Program-made: the position numbers and the translations under genes
NCBI GenBank assembly: GCA_024516035.1
Contig: CM044966.1
Span: 23,309,983 to 23,373,982, forward strand
Direction: 5' to 3'
Length of the DNA: 64,000 nucleotides
DNA from: Bactericera cockerelli
Lineage: Eukaryota; Arthropoda; Insecta; Hemiptera; Triozidae
Shown here: positions 25,401 to 40,400 of the stretch, one piece after another
Numbering within the stretch: position 1 is the first letter of the stretch
Layout: each line of letters starts with the position of its first letter
The notes under the pieces: generated by a model
Databases searched by the model: none
What the model was told of the DNA's origin: nothing
Seen by the model: the letters and a program-made list of their open reading frames with translations, nothing else

Positions 25401-28400
25401 TACCTCGAGCACAGTTCCTGAAGCACACCCGCTGCGAGGAGAAGCCAGGAATGACTTCGTGCTTGCGAATCTTCTTGTTGACAGCATTGAAGGAGCCGCC
25501 CTTGATAGGGAACATAAGATAGTAGCACTTGTCATCGGTGAACGAGAAATCCTTGGAGTCCTGGGTGATGCGCTTGCGAGAGAAAGAGAGAGTCGTGATG
25601 CCTGTAGGAAAAAGAGTCAGAAAACGTAAACAAATAATTATAATAGGTATGTAATAAAAATATTTTTTTTCTAACAAAATATATTCATACTCTTTTTAAT
25701 TATATTATTATTATTGTAAAAAATGGATCTTGTAGTACCTACATACTACAGCATTTTTTTTTTTTTTTAGTACCATAGTACCTACAAAATCCATTTTGTA
25801 GGCACTATGGTACTTTTCAGGACAAAGTTTCTCATAGCTTTCTTTATTTTTAGTTTTTGCTTAACTTCCCTTTAACATTTAGGTTATTCAGTAGTCACCA
25901 TGGCAGAGTGAGTTAGCGCGCTAGGCATTGCACACACGGTGACCTGGGTTCGATCCCCAGCGGGGCAGGAATTTTTCTGCTCTGTACTTGGATGTTCGGG
26001 GTCCACTCATACCTCGTGAGGAAAAATGAGTAGTTACTTGTATGAGTAACGACCAGTGGCGGCATTACCAGAGTAAAAAGAAATTAATGTAATAGAATAA
26101 TTCGAAATGTGAAGGAGGCTCTTAGTAATGCTGCGCTACCCACAAGAATTGTGAAGAGGCTTTGTGCTCCACCACAAAAAAAAAAAAAAATAATAATACA
26201 TTTAGGTTATTCACTATCTGAAAAATTCACAAACCTGCTACTCACATTACCCCACCCAGCTTTGATTCTGTCAGGAACAGCAATCACATTACGAGGATTC
26301 AAATTTGAGTGATTCAAGTTAGCAGTTTGCTGGACGTTGCTTATTTTCGGTGGTTTGATGAGAACTAATATGTTTAACGTGCCATCGAAAGACACTGGAT
26401 TTGGTTTATCTTATTTAACCCTTTAACGCCTGAACTGTTGGAAAACGTTGATCCATTTTGAAAAAATAAATATCAAAATTTCTGATAGAACAACTAATAG
26501 AACTGTCTAGTAAAATTCAGAAGGTAGCAAATATTGTCAACAATGAGAACTATAATGTTATAAAGTGATAACATCATGTACCGTATTGAACTAACAGGTC
26601 AGAAACTTGCACTGCTTCCATTGTTGCCATATGGCAACGCTAGGCGTTAATGGGTTAATTCTTACCATCCACAGTAGATCCGGTAGCGTTGGTCACGTCC
26701 TGACTAATATCCAGGAGAGGGGAAGTGTAGCCGCCTATCCAGGTGTCCATGAGGAAGGGCCGCCCTGACCCATCCACCCAACCTAAGATGGCGTCCGTTT
26801 GGGACTGAAAATAAATACAAAGTTGAAAATAAAAATTATCAACATTTAATCGTTTTCAGAATGAAAAATAAACCTTTTATTTCTAACAGTTTTTTCCCCT
26901 TCTCTTTTACTATTTTTTTTTTTATCAACGATATTTAGAATATTAAGACTATTCATAAAAAAAAAAACAAATCTCGGTACCTAGCTGGATGAATAGTTTG
27001 TCAGCAGACTTGAAACCTCTCCAGGTACCAAGTGAGTGTGTTCAAGTACCAAGAAAAACAAAACATGAGTAAGGTGGGTTTGAGTAAATAGACATCACAA
27101 ATATGAATTAGTTTGTCACCGTGGCCAAGTGGAGTACAGCTCTAGGCTTGCTCGCACGGTAATATGGTTTCAATCTTCAGCAGTGTAGGAAATTTTCTGC
27201 CATGTATTTGGATTTTCGGGGTCCACTTCGCGATGAAAAATGAAGAGCTATTTGTATGAAAAGCGACAAGTAGCGGCATTACGAGGAGGTATGTGGATAT
27301 TGGAAAATTATGAAACTCTGAGCATTGTCATTCTCAGTTATTCACTTAAGTTGTTACATAATAACATAAATATCACATTGACAAAGAATAAGAACGCCAT
27401 CATCAAACATTTAGTAGTGCTCGGGCCCTTGTAAATATGGAATTTAGTAAAGCTCTTAAAGTGTCTTATGTGTGAGAAGAAGAAATATTTATAAAGGCAA
27501 CCCCTTAAACAATGGCTAATTATATATTAGCGCTAGTTCTTTTAGCAGGATATTATATTTGGAATAAAATACCTCTATTAGTAGTATGTCTTTTATACTG
27601 CTAACAGCATGCTATAAGTAGACCATAGCAGTCTAAAATACCCTCTTTTATAAGATATAAAATACCAATAAAAGAGGCTAATATTTAAGTAATAAAATAC
27701 CGATACTATTTAGGTAGTATTAGCACGTGCTATTATCATGCTATTATGCTGTCTTTTAGCGCTATTTTAGCGCTGTTTTAGCGCAAGTAATAAAATACCG
27801 ATACTATTTAGGTAGTATTAGCACGTGCTATTATCATGCTATTATGCTGTCTTTTAGCGCTATTTTACCGGTATTTTAGCGCTTCGACGCTATTGAAGCG
27901 GTAGTGACATAATATCGCCTATAAACGTAAGACGCCATTTTTCGGTTCATTACTGATCTGTAAAATAATTGTTTCTTTTGCTTTTGTGAAAACTAAAAAA
28001 TCTAAAATTCTATTTATTCTCTTGATATTATCGTTTTTCCTAAGTTGAAAACATAAATTATTTGGCCCTGTTATACCTCAAACCTGACTTCATGAAATAA
28101 CCTCCTTGGATTTAAAGTGGTAAGATTTAAATATTTGCTCTAATAAAACAAACAAAAAGTTGACAGAACTTACAAAGTACCAAGTGGAAATTCACCTGCC
28201 CACAATTCAAGGCATTGTACTATAATTGAGAACTTTCATTCATCTTGCTGTGATCAAACTAATTAGCATTATCCTGGAAACCCCAACAGGAAGTCTAATT
28301 CTATTGAAGTTGCTGATTGAATACAATCATTGTCAGACTACATTGAGGTGATAAAAAATTCAACCACTTGCTAAATCTAATCCAAGAAGTCCTACTGCCT

Positions 28401-31400
28401 CACTGTTTGAGGAAGGACCAACGGTGCAGCTTGAGTCTCATAAGTATCCATATCCAACAAGAAAGCTTGAACTTCAACACATAGAAGCCAGAAAATTGAA
28501 TTCTCCAGTTTTTCCAGCAGCTTAAAACTCCATTCCAGATTCAATAAGTAGCAATCATTGCCTGTCCAGAAATAATTTACTTTATTTTCATTTTGATCTT
28601 ATAATTTAGGTTTGATTTACATTAGATGAGATCTCTAGGCTTTTGTGAAGTGGTTTTTAACCAAAAAATTTAAATAAAATTGATACGTTTCCCTTGATTT
28701 TTCTTACAATCTTTATTTCATACGTTAATCCCTTCTGAAGGTTATTTCAATCAATCAAATGTTTATTGTGAATAATAATATACAAAGTATGTGTTTCACA
28801 TTTATCTTAAATTACTAATTAGAGAACTTAAACTAAATAAAAACCACTGCGCCAAAGGCAACTAGTCTCAGGCATCAAGTGGCCCCGGGAAAGGGAGAAG
28901 CAAAAGGAGAAAAAGTAAAAGAGAGATAGCAAAATGTGAAGTGTGGTGATAAGGGAGCCAGTGAAGATAATGAGAGAAGAGTTGTATTAAATTTGTTATT
29001 TTCAATATTCTGCAGAATATTATTTTGAATATTCTGAATTTGTTACGAGTTCCTACACCTTGAATGAGACTTATAGTAATAACTAAATAGACTTGTGTTT
29101 ATGAGAACACAACTCAACTCAATTTTTAATTCATCTGTATACTTTCATAGTACCTACTAACAAATCATACCAAAGAACAGATTTGATTATCATCAGTATT
29201 AGTTAAAAATAAGCATTATCTTTATTACTAAGAATTGTCTTTTTAATGCAATTTACAGGACTATCCTAAAAGTAAACAGATTAATTTCTAAGCTGTCTTA
29301 TACATTTTGATTGAATTGTTTATCTGTTTAAAACATAATTTTAAAATCTGTTTAAAACATACTTTTTGCTAACATTGTTACTATCTGAATTAATTTTTTC
29401 CTTTCTTATTAATTTTTTTATCAATGCTTGGTAGGAAATCAATACTTTACCCTAGTAATTTTAAAATCTGTTGCTATTATTCATCAATATGGTATCCAAA
29501 GATTCCATTCCAACCCAGCCTGATTCTGGGAAGATGTTTTAGAAATAAGTAATGGAGAACCTTGTAATGCTTCAAAACATTCAAGTAAAATCAGGCATAG
29601 TGGTTAGTTTTAACACAAAGTGTTTTTCATCCTTACATGCTTTTGAAGGTAATAAGAATAGCCATATTATATTGTTTCTTATGGTACACATTTATTACCC
29701 ATGAGCTATAGTTATTGGTCTCCTCAGTATCACATACATTTAATTAGATTTTAAAACACTAGCAATGATTAATTTAAAAAGTGTGTTCAATTGTACCTGA
29801 TTTGAAATATTTTACCTACTGTTTTGTTTTGATTTTATTAAATTAGTTCTTTAAATAAATCGAATTCGCATTACTTTAAAAAATACTATGTTTTATTATT
29901 TCTTTACATATTTTATCAATAAAAGTGTCTCTGATATTAGAGTCCCAAACTCAGACACTTTTATTGATTAATTCTTTATTTGGCTTTGAAATTCAAACAG
30001 TATTCCGATATGTAAATTTTAGTGTATTCAGGTCTGAAAGTCACTTCATAAATGGTTTAAATCAAGATGGACATTTTACATAAATGAGCTTCTAAAAAAT
30101 GTCGCCTGCGGTGCTTTAATACGTCTATGAGTTTGTATTGCACTATACTAGAGCTCAAATTCATAGAAATGGTGGAAATAAACTAAAAAATCTGGTGTGA
30201 CACCAGGAAAGCTCATCACTTGAAAAAGGTCAAATTCAACCACTGGTGACTCAACGGTAACATTTAGCTAAAAATCTATGTAAAATTCGTAATCAGCACC
30301 TGAAAATCGTTGGATTTGATATGTCACAATCCCCGTCTAGGGTGAATAATAAAAAAGTTAATCCAAGGGACCCCCCCCCAAATACAGGTATTGGTGATTC
30401 CATTACTTTCCTTTCTATAGGATAAGGAAAGTAAAAACTACATGGGATGAAGAAAAAAAAAAAAAATACTTCAGAAAAGCATATATAATATACAAACTAA
30501 TTAATGGGATTCTCTTTAGTAACTTATTTTTCTTCCTTGAAACTTTTTTTTGTACATTCTTTTACTCCAAGAATGCTACCCCATTTGTAGTTACTCGAGT
30601 AACTAAAAATGGAGTAGCATTCTTGGAGTAAAACTTTGTAAAAAAGAAAAGTTTTAAGGAAGAAAAATAAATTACTAAAGAAAATCCCATTAGTTTATCA
30701 TGATAATGATCTGCTAAAAACGTGCTAGAGTAGCGTGCTTTTAGCATTCTTCATGAGAAGCTAAAATTATGCTAAAAGCGCCAGTATAGTATCGTGGAAT
30801 AAAATGCTGCTAAAAGTAGTAATATTAGAAGGCTTTTAGCGTAACAATAGCAGATCAACTAGTGCTTGGGTATAATATTGCGCTAAAAACGTGATAATAG
30901 CACGCTCATACATTACGTGATAATAGCATACATTAAGCGTAATTTTAGCATCTGCTAAAAGTAGTAATATTAGAAGGCTTTTAGCGTAACAATAGCAGAT
31001 CAACAAGTGCTTGGGTATAATAGTGCGCTAAAAACGTGATAATAGCACGCTCATACATTACGTGATAATAGCATACATTAAGCGTAATTTTAGCATCTGC
31101 TAAAAGTAGTATAAAAGTAGTAATATTAGAAGGCTTTTAGCGTAACAATAGCAGATCAACTAGTGCTTGGGTATAATAGTGCGCTAATAACGTGATAATA
31201 GCACGCGCGCTATTATACCCAAAAATGGGATAATAGCACGAAAAGAGCGGTCATAGCCATGCTATTAGCGTAATATAATCCTGCTAATATTGTGATAATA
31301 ACGTGCTTAGCACATGCGCTACAGAATACCTGAATATTCTTTAAGTACGATAGTATCGTGCTAAAAGTATCTTTTTTGTTTAGGGGGAATTACTCAATCA

Positions 31401-34400
31401 ATAGTAATTGTAACATAATAAATAGGATAAAAAAAAGGGTTGGGTGGAAGAGATTGCCACAGGTAACCTTTTCGGTAGGACATTATTGTTATTTTCTTTT
31501 TTACTTATTTATTTTGTCATTTGTTTGTTTGTTTTTTTTTTCTTTTTTTTCTTAATTTTATACTGTTACCATTGTACTTTGTCCTCCTCATAAAGCTTTA
31601 AAAAAAAAAAAAATAATAACAAAACTAACCATCTTGTGATCATCAGAGAATCCAATCCCAGTCCATGTGCTGGTGTGCGTTGTGGTGATGGTGAACGCCA
31701 TCTCATCGGTACGAGGCAGGTAGCTCCACCTGGCGGTGTACTCGCACTTGTCACCTTGACAACCGAGGGGCGTGGCCCATTCACCTCGACAAGGATCGGC
31801 TGCGGCCGCCGGTCCTCGGGTTTCAGCCAGTTTCAGATCTCCGGAGGTTTTGCCGGAAGTTGCCGACGCACCGGTGTTGACCGGGGCGATCACTTCGGTT
31901 TGATCGGTGGATTCTGAAACGGTTGAAATTGAACATTAGTGGCCAATTGGTTATTGAATAAAAGGAATGTGTTGAGAGCAGCGTCAAAGACACATTTTAA
32001 TATTTCCCTTTTATGTGCTGGGTCGACAGGAGCCCACCTAAATGTATGCCTTACAAAAAACACAAATCAAATTTGAACATTTCTTCTTAGTCGGCTCTGG
32101 GATTCGAACACGGGACCCTTCGACCAAAGGGTGGAGAAATGGCTACTAACATTTTCGAGAAGGATTATTATAAACGTATGAATAATATTGATTTCGGAAA
32201 GCTAATCCATAAGAATTTGAAAAAATCATCTAAAAAAAAGAAGAAGAAATATTCTAACACCATTTCTGGGGAAAATCCCCTCAGGTCTGAAAACAAAAAG
32301 AAACGATTAACATACCAGAGACTTTTTCGTCTAATTCTTGCTGGATATATATGTATTATATAGATATGTCACAAAAGATCTATTCAAGGGCACTGTGACA
32401 AAAAGCTTTCGTAGCCAACAGCCTTACTTATGTAAAAACCAAGTAGAGTATTTACTTTTTGCCGTAATACTTGAGTTCTACAGGTTGGTAGAACCATCTG
32501 AACTTACCATAAAAGTTGATGCTCGTGACACCACGCTGACTGCCATGTCCGTGATATTTGAGCTCGTCAGGTTGGTAGAACTGCTTGTAACTGGCCTGGT
32601 CCTTCTCTAATCCACTCTTGGGGAAGTGATTGTATTTGCCAATCTCTTGACCTGAAAATAAATTAATGGAAAAACATGGTTTAAAACTACGGTCTCGTTT
32701 TTATATAAAAGTTTTAACTGATTGTTTTTTGTTCGGTACTGTATCAGCTATTTAACGTCACTGTGGCAGAATGAGTTAGCGCGCTAGGCATTGCACACAT
32801 GGTGACCTGGGTTCGATCCCCAGCGTAGTAGGATTTTTTCTGCTCTGTACTTGAATGTTCGGAGTCCACTCATACCTCGTGAGGAAAAATGAGTAGCTGC
32901 TTTGATGTGAAGCAACGACCAGTGGCAGAATCATAGGCAAAAAAAAAAAAAAAAATACAAAATACTGTAAATTAAAGTGGTAAAGTCCTATGATTCTGCG
33001 CTACCCACTAAAATTGTGACATAATAACACAAAGAAAAAGCATTATTATTATTTAACGTCCCCCAGTGAGACCTTTGATGATTTCCTCATAAAGAGCATA
33101 TTTTTACCATACTTAAAGCATTAATTACCTCTCGCCCAGATCACATGCATCAGGTCGTTCTCGATGGAATGGTCGGACGGTTCGTGAGATATCAGCTTCT
33201 TGCGGAAGGCAATGGTTGTCACCCCGTCCTTCTCGAAGCCCATGGCGGCGGTGATGTCGTTCTTGCCGCCCCAGAAGGCGTCCACGCGAGGGGTGGAACT
33301 GAGGGAGGGGGAAAATATACATTTTCAATTATTCAAAGCCTTATTATTTACCTTATTTTTTATTGTTTTGGTGGAACTGAGAGAGGGGAGAAATAAACAT
33401 TTTCAATTATTCAAAGTCTTATTATTTACCTTATTTTTGTTTTGGTGGAACTGTGAGAGGAGAAAAATAAAAACTTTCGATTACTCAATGCCTTATTATT
33501 TTGACCTTAAATTTTCTTATTCTGTGGGTTTTTTTTATTCCTCATGGGTACTTTTAATTGGTTCTGGCTCTCCTCCTTTGCTTACTCTACCTATTATTTT
33601 ACCTTAAAAGTCTGTGATTTTTTGAGAGGAAGATCGATATTTTTCTCTATCTCACGGACACGTAAAAATAAAAACAAATTTGGAAAGTAGAGTGAAAATA
33701 CAAAGGCTCGATTAGCTCAGTTTTAAAATACAAAATACTGCCTCATCATATGGAATGACCCAGGTTCTAATTCCAGAGCCGACAACGCTATTGCCTATGG
33801 CAATCTCTTCCACCCAACACTTAACAATGGTTATGCCCCCGAAAAAACATGGCCTTTTCAGTCTACTCATAAGAAATTTACATATTTCTTTATCTATAGC
33901 TTAACCCGGGATCAGTACGCTTCGGTTTTGTAACGTATCCAGTACACGGTAACATATACAATCTCTCACAACCGTACTGATTGCGGGTTCAGCGAGAGAA
34001 AAACTCCGTTGGCTCTCGTTTTGACTGCTTACCGATCTCGGGTGTAGTAATCCCAAATACGGAACGAGCTGCCTCGGGCAGTGCCTATGACAATGTCCGT
34101 GCAATCCATGGGGTTGAAATCGTGCTTGGGAGTGTACGCACTGAGAATCACACCTGGAAAATGGAATTGCGACAAATTACAAAACAGTCCTTGAACACAC
34201 TCAATTGATTTGAGTACCTTTTTTTTTTTTTTTTTTTCTTTTTTCGGCATTGATTGGCAAGGCTATTCCATACAGCCATAAAATTTTATTTTATTGTTTT
34301 ACATTTTAGGAATAAAATATGCATGTAAATAATAGGTACCTAATTTGAGTACCTACTTTGATGATACAACACTTGGTTTTATTATTTACTGTTCAAATTA

Positions 34401-37400
34401 GTTATTTTTTTTATACGTTTTACCTGGATTTGTGTAAATCTATTTGTTCTTTGAGTGACCCATAGAATTTTATTTTTAATTTATATTTTCATAAATGTAT
34501 TTAGAAGCGTGTACTAATATGTACAAATACTATAAAACATTTATCCTATCATAAATACACAAAAATGCTTATCATCCAACGACCACGTTGACGCAAGCTT
34601 GATTTTTTAACAACTTAAAAAGTACTGAAGTGTAATAAAGTTTTCGATGGTACATTGGACAATGAAAACCAACCAATTTTGGAAAAACCTCGCTAACTGA
34701 AATTAACTGAAAAACTAAATAATAACAAATAAGATTGTGAAAAAAACTTATTTGGCGCAGCCTTATAGAGAATACTAATAAGATACGAAATGGACTTCTG
34801 TCATCATAGAACTCAGGGTGTCTTAATTTTACATATTTATTTTGTACAGCGAACACTGAAAATTTTTAGAAAAATTGAAACATGCTGTCAATATGAAAAA
34901 AGCTGTCTTCTAATGGACCATGCTATGTAACTTGTATACCTACTGAAAATTCTAAATTTAATTATTGAACTTTGGATACATCTGAAGAGAATTGATTGGG
35001 AAGGGTTTTTACACGAAAAATAAACATTGATATCTCTAAACATACCTCTGAACATTTTAAGGTTAACCATCACCTTAACTCTCATAAGTTGAATCTATTT
35101 TGACTTAATTTATTTTTGTTAAACATGGAAAGAATGAAGTGTTAGTATAAAGCAGAAGCGTACATGACATGCACATCCATATTCATTATGTAACATTTGA
35201 AGATGGTATTTGTATTTATCACATGTAAAATTGAAAGAAACGAAAAATATAGAGTAAGGAAATAGATTACAAAAGAGAATAATTGAAAAAACTTTTTTAT
35301 AATTTACTTATAACTTCTACAGTAATCAATATTACACCTACTCAATATCTATTTCTATCATTAATTGAATTTTTTGGTACATTTTTAAAACAAAATTATG
35401 GTAATGAAATATTGCTGTAAAATCAAGATGGGGCTGATTCCAAGAAGTACCCATTTAAAATTTCAGAAGGGTAATTTTTTTTGTCTTACAAATGATTTAT
35501 GAAAGAAAAAAAAAAAATGTTTCTTTTCAAGTTTAATCCAACTTTATTTATTTATTTATTAGAGTACATCTAGTGCATCTTCTTAGATTTCTGTACAGAC
35601 TAAAGTAGCTAATGATAATCTTAAATAAATAAATTGTAATAACTACATATATGTAATAATTTGGTAGGTATGTACAATGTATATTATGTTTTATGTGATA
35701 CATATGAATATTATTATGTACATGTATATTTCAAATCTTATTTACAATGAAATGTATACAATTTCCATAATAATTTCTATTAACTTTAGAAGTCCCAAAT
35801 TAGAGACGTGAAGAAGATGAGGTATTATGAAATCTCCAAACAACACAGAAAGATAAAGAATTACTTTGAAACACAAATTTCTGAAGGGGTTCCCATGAAA
35901 ACTCCTTGTTCCAAAAAGATAATAGAAAAAAGTATCAAGGAAAAAGAGAAAGAAAAAACACACATATTGAAGACATTGAGAACACTTGGAATTCAAACTT
36001 TACCTTTTTTGGGTGTCGAAGCTGTGATTTTCTCGTGAGTGTGCTTTGAATGATCGTGACCATGGTGATCGTGACCTTCATGGTTGTGATCGTGACCTTC
36101 ATGGTTGTGATCATGACCTCCATGGTTGTGATGGTGGTGATCGTGATGGACTGATTTACCCTTAGGTTCAGGCACAGATTTCGGTTCTGGTTCTGATTTT
36201 GGTTCGGGTTCTGATTTAGGTTCGGGTTCTGATTTGGGCTCTGGTTCTGATTTGGGCTCAGGCTCTGATTTTGGTTCTGGTTCTGATTTAGGTTCAGGTT
36301 CTGATTTGGGCTCTGGTTCTGATTTAGGTTCTGGTTCTGATGTTGGTTCAGGTTCTGATTTGGACTCTGGTTCTGATTTAGGTTCAGGTTCTGATTTAGG
36401 CTCAGGCTCTGATGTTGGTTCAGGTTCTGATTTGGACTCAGGTTCTGATTTAGGCTCAGGCTCTGATGTTGGTTCAGGTTCTGATTTTGGTTCAGGTTCT
36501 GACTTTGGTTCGGGTTCTGATTTTGATTCAGGTTCTGATTTAGGCTCGGGTTCTGATTTTGGTTCCGCATTAGGTTCAGGCTCGGCTGTAGAAACTTCGT
36601 TCTCATCTACAAATGTATAATACAGAAGACAGAGCAAACGTGCCAAAATTATGAAGTGTGCAGAGGGGTGCAGCGGAAATGTTGAAAGAAAGACAGAGTG
36701 AGGAAGGAATAATACTAGGACCTGTGAAGGGTATCAATGACTCAAAAATATTTGGGTGACATGTATTAAAAAATCTTTCGTTAAAATCGAGAAAGTGGAG
36801 AAATTTTCTGGCAGTCTAGTTTCTTTCAGGTTTACGTAGGAGTGATTGTATCTGGACTGAAAGGAGACTGTTTAACCGTTGCGTTGTATCGAATTTGTGA
36901 AGGGTTTGTTAACTTGAAAGTGACTTACTATCGTTAAGTATATTCCACTGAGCTTTTTATAGAAATAAAACAGAACAAAAACTTCCTTTGCTAGACCAAA
37001 TTGTCCCAAAACCCAAAAAGCTCACAATGTCATAAATTTGTCGCAAAAGTAGCACATGTGTATAATTTGATATTTTGTAGGTACTCGTACTGTCACCCAG
37101 AAATTTTTAAAAATCTAATAAAATTAAGTATTTAGTTTGTGACTACAGTGTGTACATACTTTTGGAAAACGTTTAGTGTGTAAGCAAATTAATTGATAAG
37201 CAAACAATAGGCTATCTAGCTGCAGATACTTGTGTTTCAAACTACTTGTAAACTAATTTCTTGAAACTATGACTATCAGTGGATAATTTGTGGTATTGAA
37301 ACTAAAACTATATATCTTAAAACTAATTGATCAGTTATCCAGACGTGTGCGAGATAGGATCATCGTGAGATGATGGTGCGAAATTTTCACCAAAATTGTG

Positions 37401-40400
37401 ACTAAATACTTGTGAAATAATGTGAAAAATCGTGCACAACAGTAGCAAGCAATTCTAAGAAAATCTAAATAATTTAGTTCAATCAACTACAAATCTAGTG
37501 AGCTCAGCGAATGTGTATGGTGAATATGTGGAATCTAAATTATTTTATTGAAAAGTTACTTTGAAAACCATAAATTTTTTGCTAGAGTTCACAAACATGC
37601 AAAAAAAAACATGTGTTTTCGCTGGTTCATAATTAAGAGCATTGAATTACGTAATGCGTATGATGCCACTCGAAACAATTTCCAAAGTAAAGGAAACTAT
37701 AAATTAGTATGTTCTATGGTTTTCAAACTAAAAAATTGTGAGTAATTGAATGAAAATATCATTACTGTGATGATACAGGAGTATGGTGATAATTAAGAAA
37801 TAATTTATCTGTAATATGTAAAAATTGGTGAATAATTTATTAAGTGCATGAATGATTAAATAGTATTATAACGAACGGAATCAATAAAACTTGACAAACA
37901 CCATTACTAAAGTTGGAAACTATGATTAGGTACACTATGATTTGGTACTTTCAAGTCACCACACACTAAAAATATGGTGACATTTGATTTTTTTTGGCTT
38001 CTGTTTGAATTTAAAGAAAAGATACTTCGAAAAAAAACATCAATTTTTCTGTCAAAGAGAAATTATTGATTCCGTTCTAAATCCAAAACTACATCTACAT
38101 TGCTGACACTAAGTACGGGAAACATAACAAAAACATTTTTTGTTGTTGATAAATTAATAATAATAATATTAACACTCTTTAGTGGAAGGTAACCACTAGG
38201 CGAGGTTAATGCTCAAAGCATTTTCTACCACTTAACCATCAGAGTCTTATTATTATGTGGTCATGAAATCAAATTAATGGGGAAGAATTAATGCACTGGA
38301 TGGTATTTGAACCAACCGATGTTTACGCTACATGGATTACTAGACAAGCGCGTTAACTACTTGACTAACTTTTGGTAGAAAATAGAAAGCATACAAACTT
38401 CTAGATAACATACCAAATGTTTTTGGTATTATAACATACCAAATGTTTAAGAAGTTGGTATGTTGAAATATTTAGTATTATAACATACCAACTTCCAGAA
38501 CAATCAGAATTATTGAATTTCGTAATCATGACAAGATACAAACATTTCGATCACATGGCGCAGTCGATACGTCATTGTCTCTTGACAGAGGAAATCAAAT
38601 GTTGATGCAATTGTGACATAATTGATTTTAATATTTATTTTTTAAATGTTAGCCAATAGTTATAATCATATTAAGCCACAAAAAAAGGTAATAGAAAGCT
38701 ATAAGTCTAGTTGTGAATATTTGTATGTGTATAAAAATAATCAGGAGATTCTAATTCGTCCAGAAATACTATTAGCTCAATTTCGAAAAAAAAACAGACC
38801 GAAAACAATATTTTCTATACCTTACCGGTAATAATAATATATATATTTATTTTAGTTTTTTTTTTATACAATTTTTGTGGCTCTCTCCCTAAGGAATACT
38901 TCTAAGGAGAAAGTAAAAAATATCTTGATCGATAAGGCGACGGACTTGTAACCTGGAGGTCGGTGGTTCAATTCCCGGTTTAAGCGTGGATTTAGTAAAA
39001 CGAGTTTGAGAAGTTGTGATATCACGATAGTGATTAACACAAATATGATAACTTATATTTATTTTAGTTTTTTTTATACAAATTTTGTGGCTCTCTCCCT
39101 AAGGAATACTTCTAAGGAGAAAGTAAACAATATAAGTAAAAAATAAATGAAATGTAGATGTAAATTTAGACGAAAAAAAAAAAAAAAATCAAGTTAGAAG
39201 ATCAACCACTCTTTCGCTCCTACCTTGACCACCCACTTGGCGTGTGACGCGTGACCTGAAGTTGGGCCCATGGCGGGCGCTCACTTTGTAGGAGACACTG
39301 GTGTCGACCACCTCTCCCGACAGGGTCTCGGTGGTGCTGGGGACGGCCGGTTCCGACTTGGTGGCTCTCGAGGAGATGGCCTTGGGACGGAACGAGTTCC
39401 GCTGTCGAATCAGCGGGCGAGGGCGGATGAGGGGGGCGTGTGTGGTGCTGGTGGTGGTGGTGGTGGGCTCTGGTTCTGCAGATCGAAAAAAATAGTGAAT
39501 TCACTGAATTTAAAGAGATAGAAGAGCCCTAGATTTTTGGCTTTATTTCTACAAATCAAAAACAATTGGGTTTAACTACAAATCAAAAACAATTGGGTTT
39601 AACTACAAATCAAAAACAATTGTGTTTACCGTCGCTTTCAACTGCATCGATATTGTAATAATAATAATAATACTCTTTAGTGGAATGTAACCACCAGGCG
39701 AGGTTAATGCTCAAAGCATTTTATTTATTTCTACCACCTAACCCTCAGAGTCTTATTATTAATTTAGTGGTCACAAACTCAACTTAATGAGGAAAAATCC
39801 ATGCACTGGGTGGTATTCGAACCAATGGATCCCTACGCTACCTGGATTACTAGACTAGCGCGTTGACCACTTGACTACCAGTGCACTATATTTAAATTTA
39901 TAGTAACGGGGGTTTTACCCTACATTCACTGGAAACTCACAAACCATTTACTGAAATTAACTTTGCCCAGCCTAAGTGGGGCCGGGAATATCCAGCATCA
40001 CGAAGGTTCAGAATCCAATCCTAGCCTCGCTAGACTTTAATTAACTTCAGTGACGGAACGAGAACTGTTGTAATCGACGTGCCATCGGCGCGCGACGTTG
40101 GATATTATTTCTATCCAAACACACGAACACCTTCATGTTCTACTTCTGGCAAACGAAAAAGCCCTAAATGTTTCAGAGTATTGGAAGTACAAAATTTGAC
40201 CGAGGAACGAAGAAGGCACGGAAAATAAATATAAATCAATTCAAAGCGATAGAAGAAAATGGAAAAAAAAAAAAAAAAATGAACCTGTTCATCTCACTCA
40301 CCAGGTTCGGATTTCGGCTCAGGTTCGGCCGTAGATTCAGGCTCCGATTTAGGCTCACCCGTAGGTTCGGGTTCTGATTTCGCTTCAGGTTCTGATTTGG

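Larger units (their letters stand above)
27500..31360. mobile_element. 3.9-kb AT-rich block with TTTTAGCGCTA motif arrays at both ends
   Basis: Left part (27500-27900) has two ~98-bp tandem copies (AAGTAATAAAATACCGATAC…) rich in TTTTAGCGC and GTGCTATTATCATGC. Right part (30745-31360) has three ~145-160 bp copies with AAAACGTGATAATAGCACGC. The shared motif is in opposite orientation at the two ends, as in subterminal repeats of a DNA transposon. Exact termini and target duplication were not resolved; no coding region is seen between. Confidence 0.55.

Noticed and set aside
35935..36606. 223-codon Asn/Gln-rich frame on the minus strand
   Set aside because: A shifted frame of the same repeat; it does not match the phases of exons 6 and 8.
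36234..36620. Plus-strand frame of GSGSD repeats (128 codons), and a similar one at 40397-40816
   Set aside because: Antisense of the SEPEPK-encoding exons; the minus-strand frame has splice sites and domain context, these do not.
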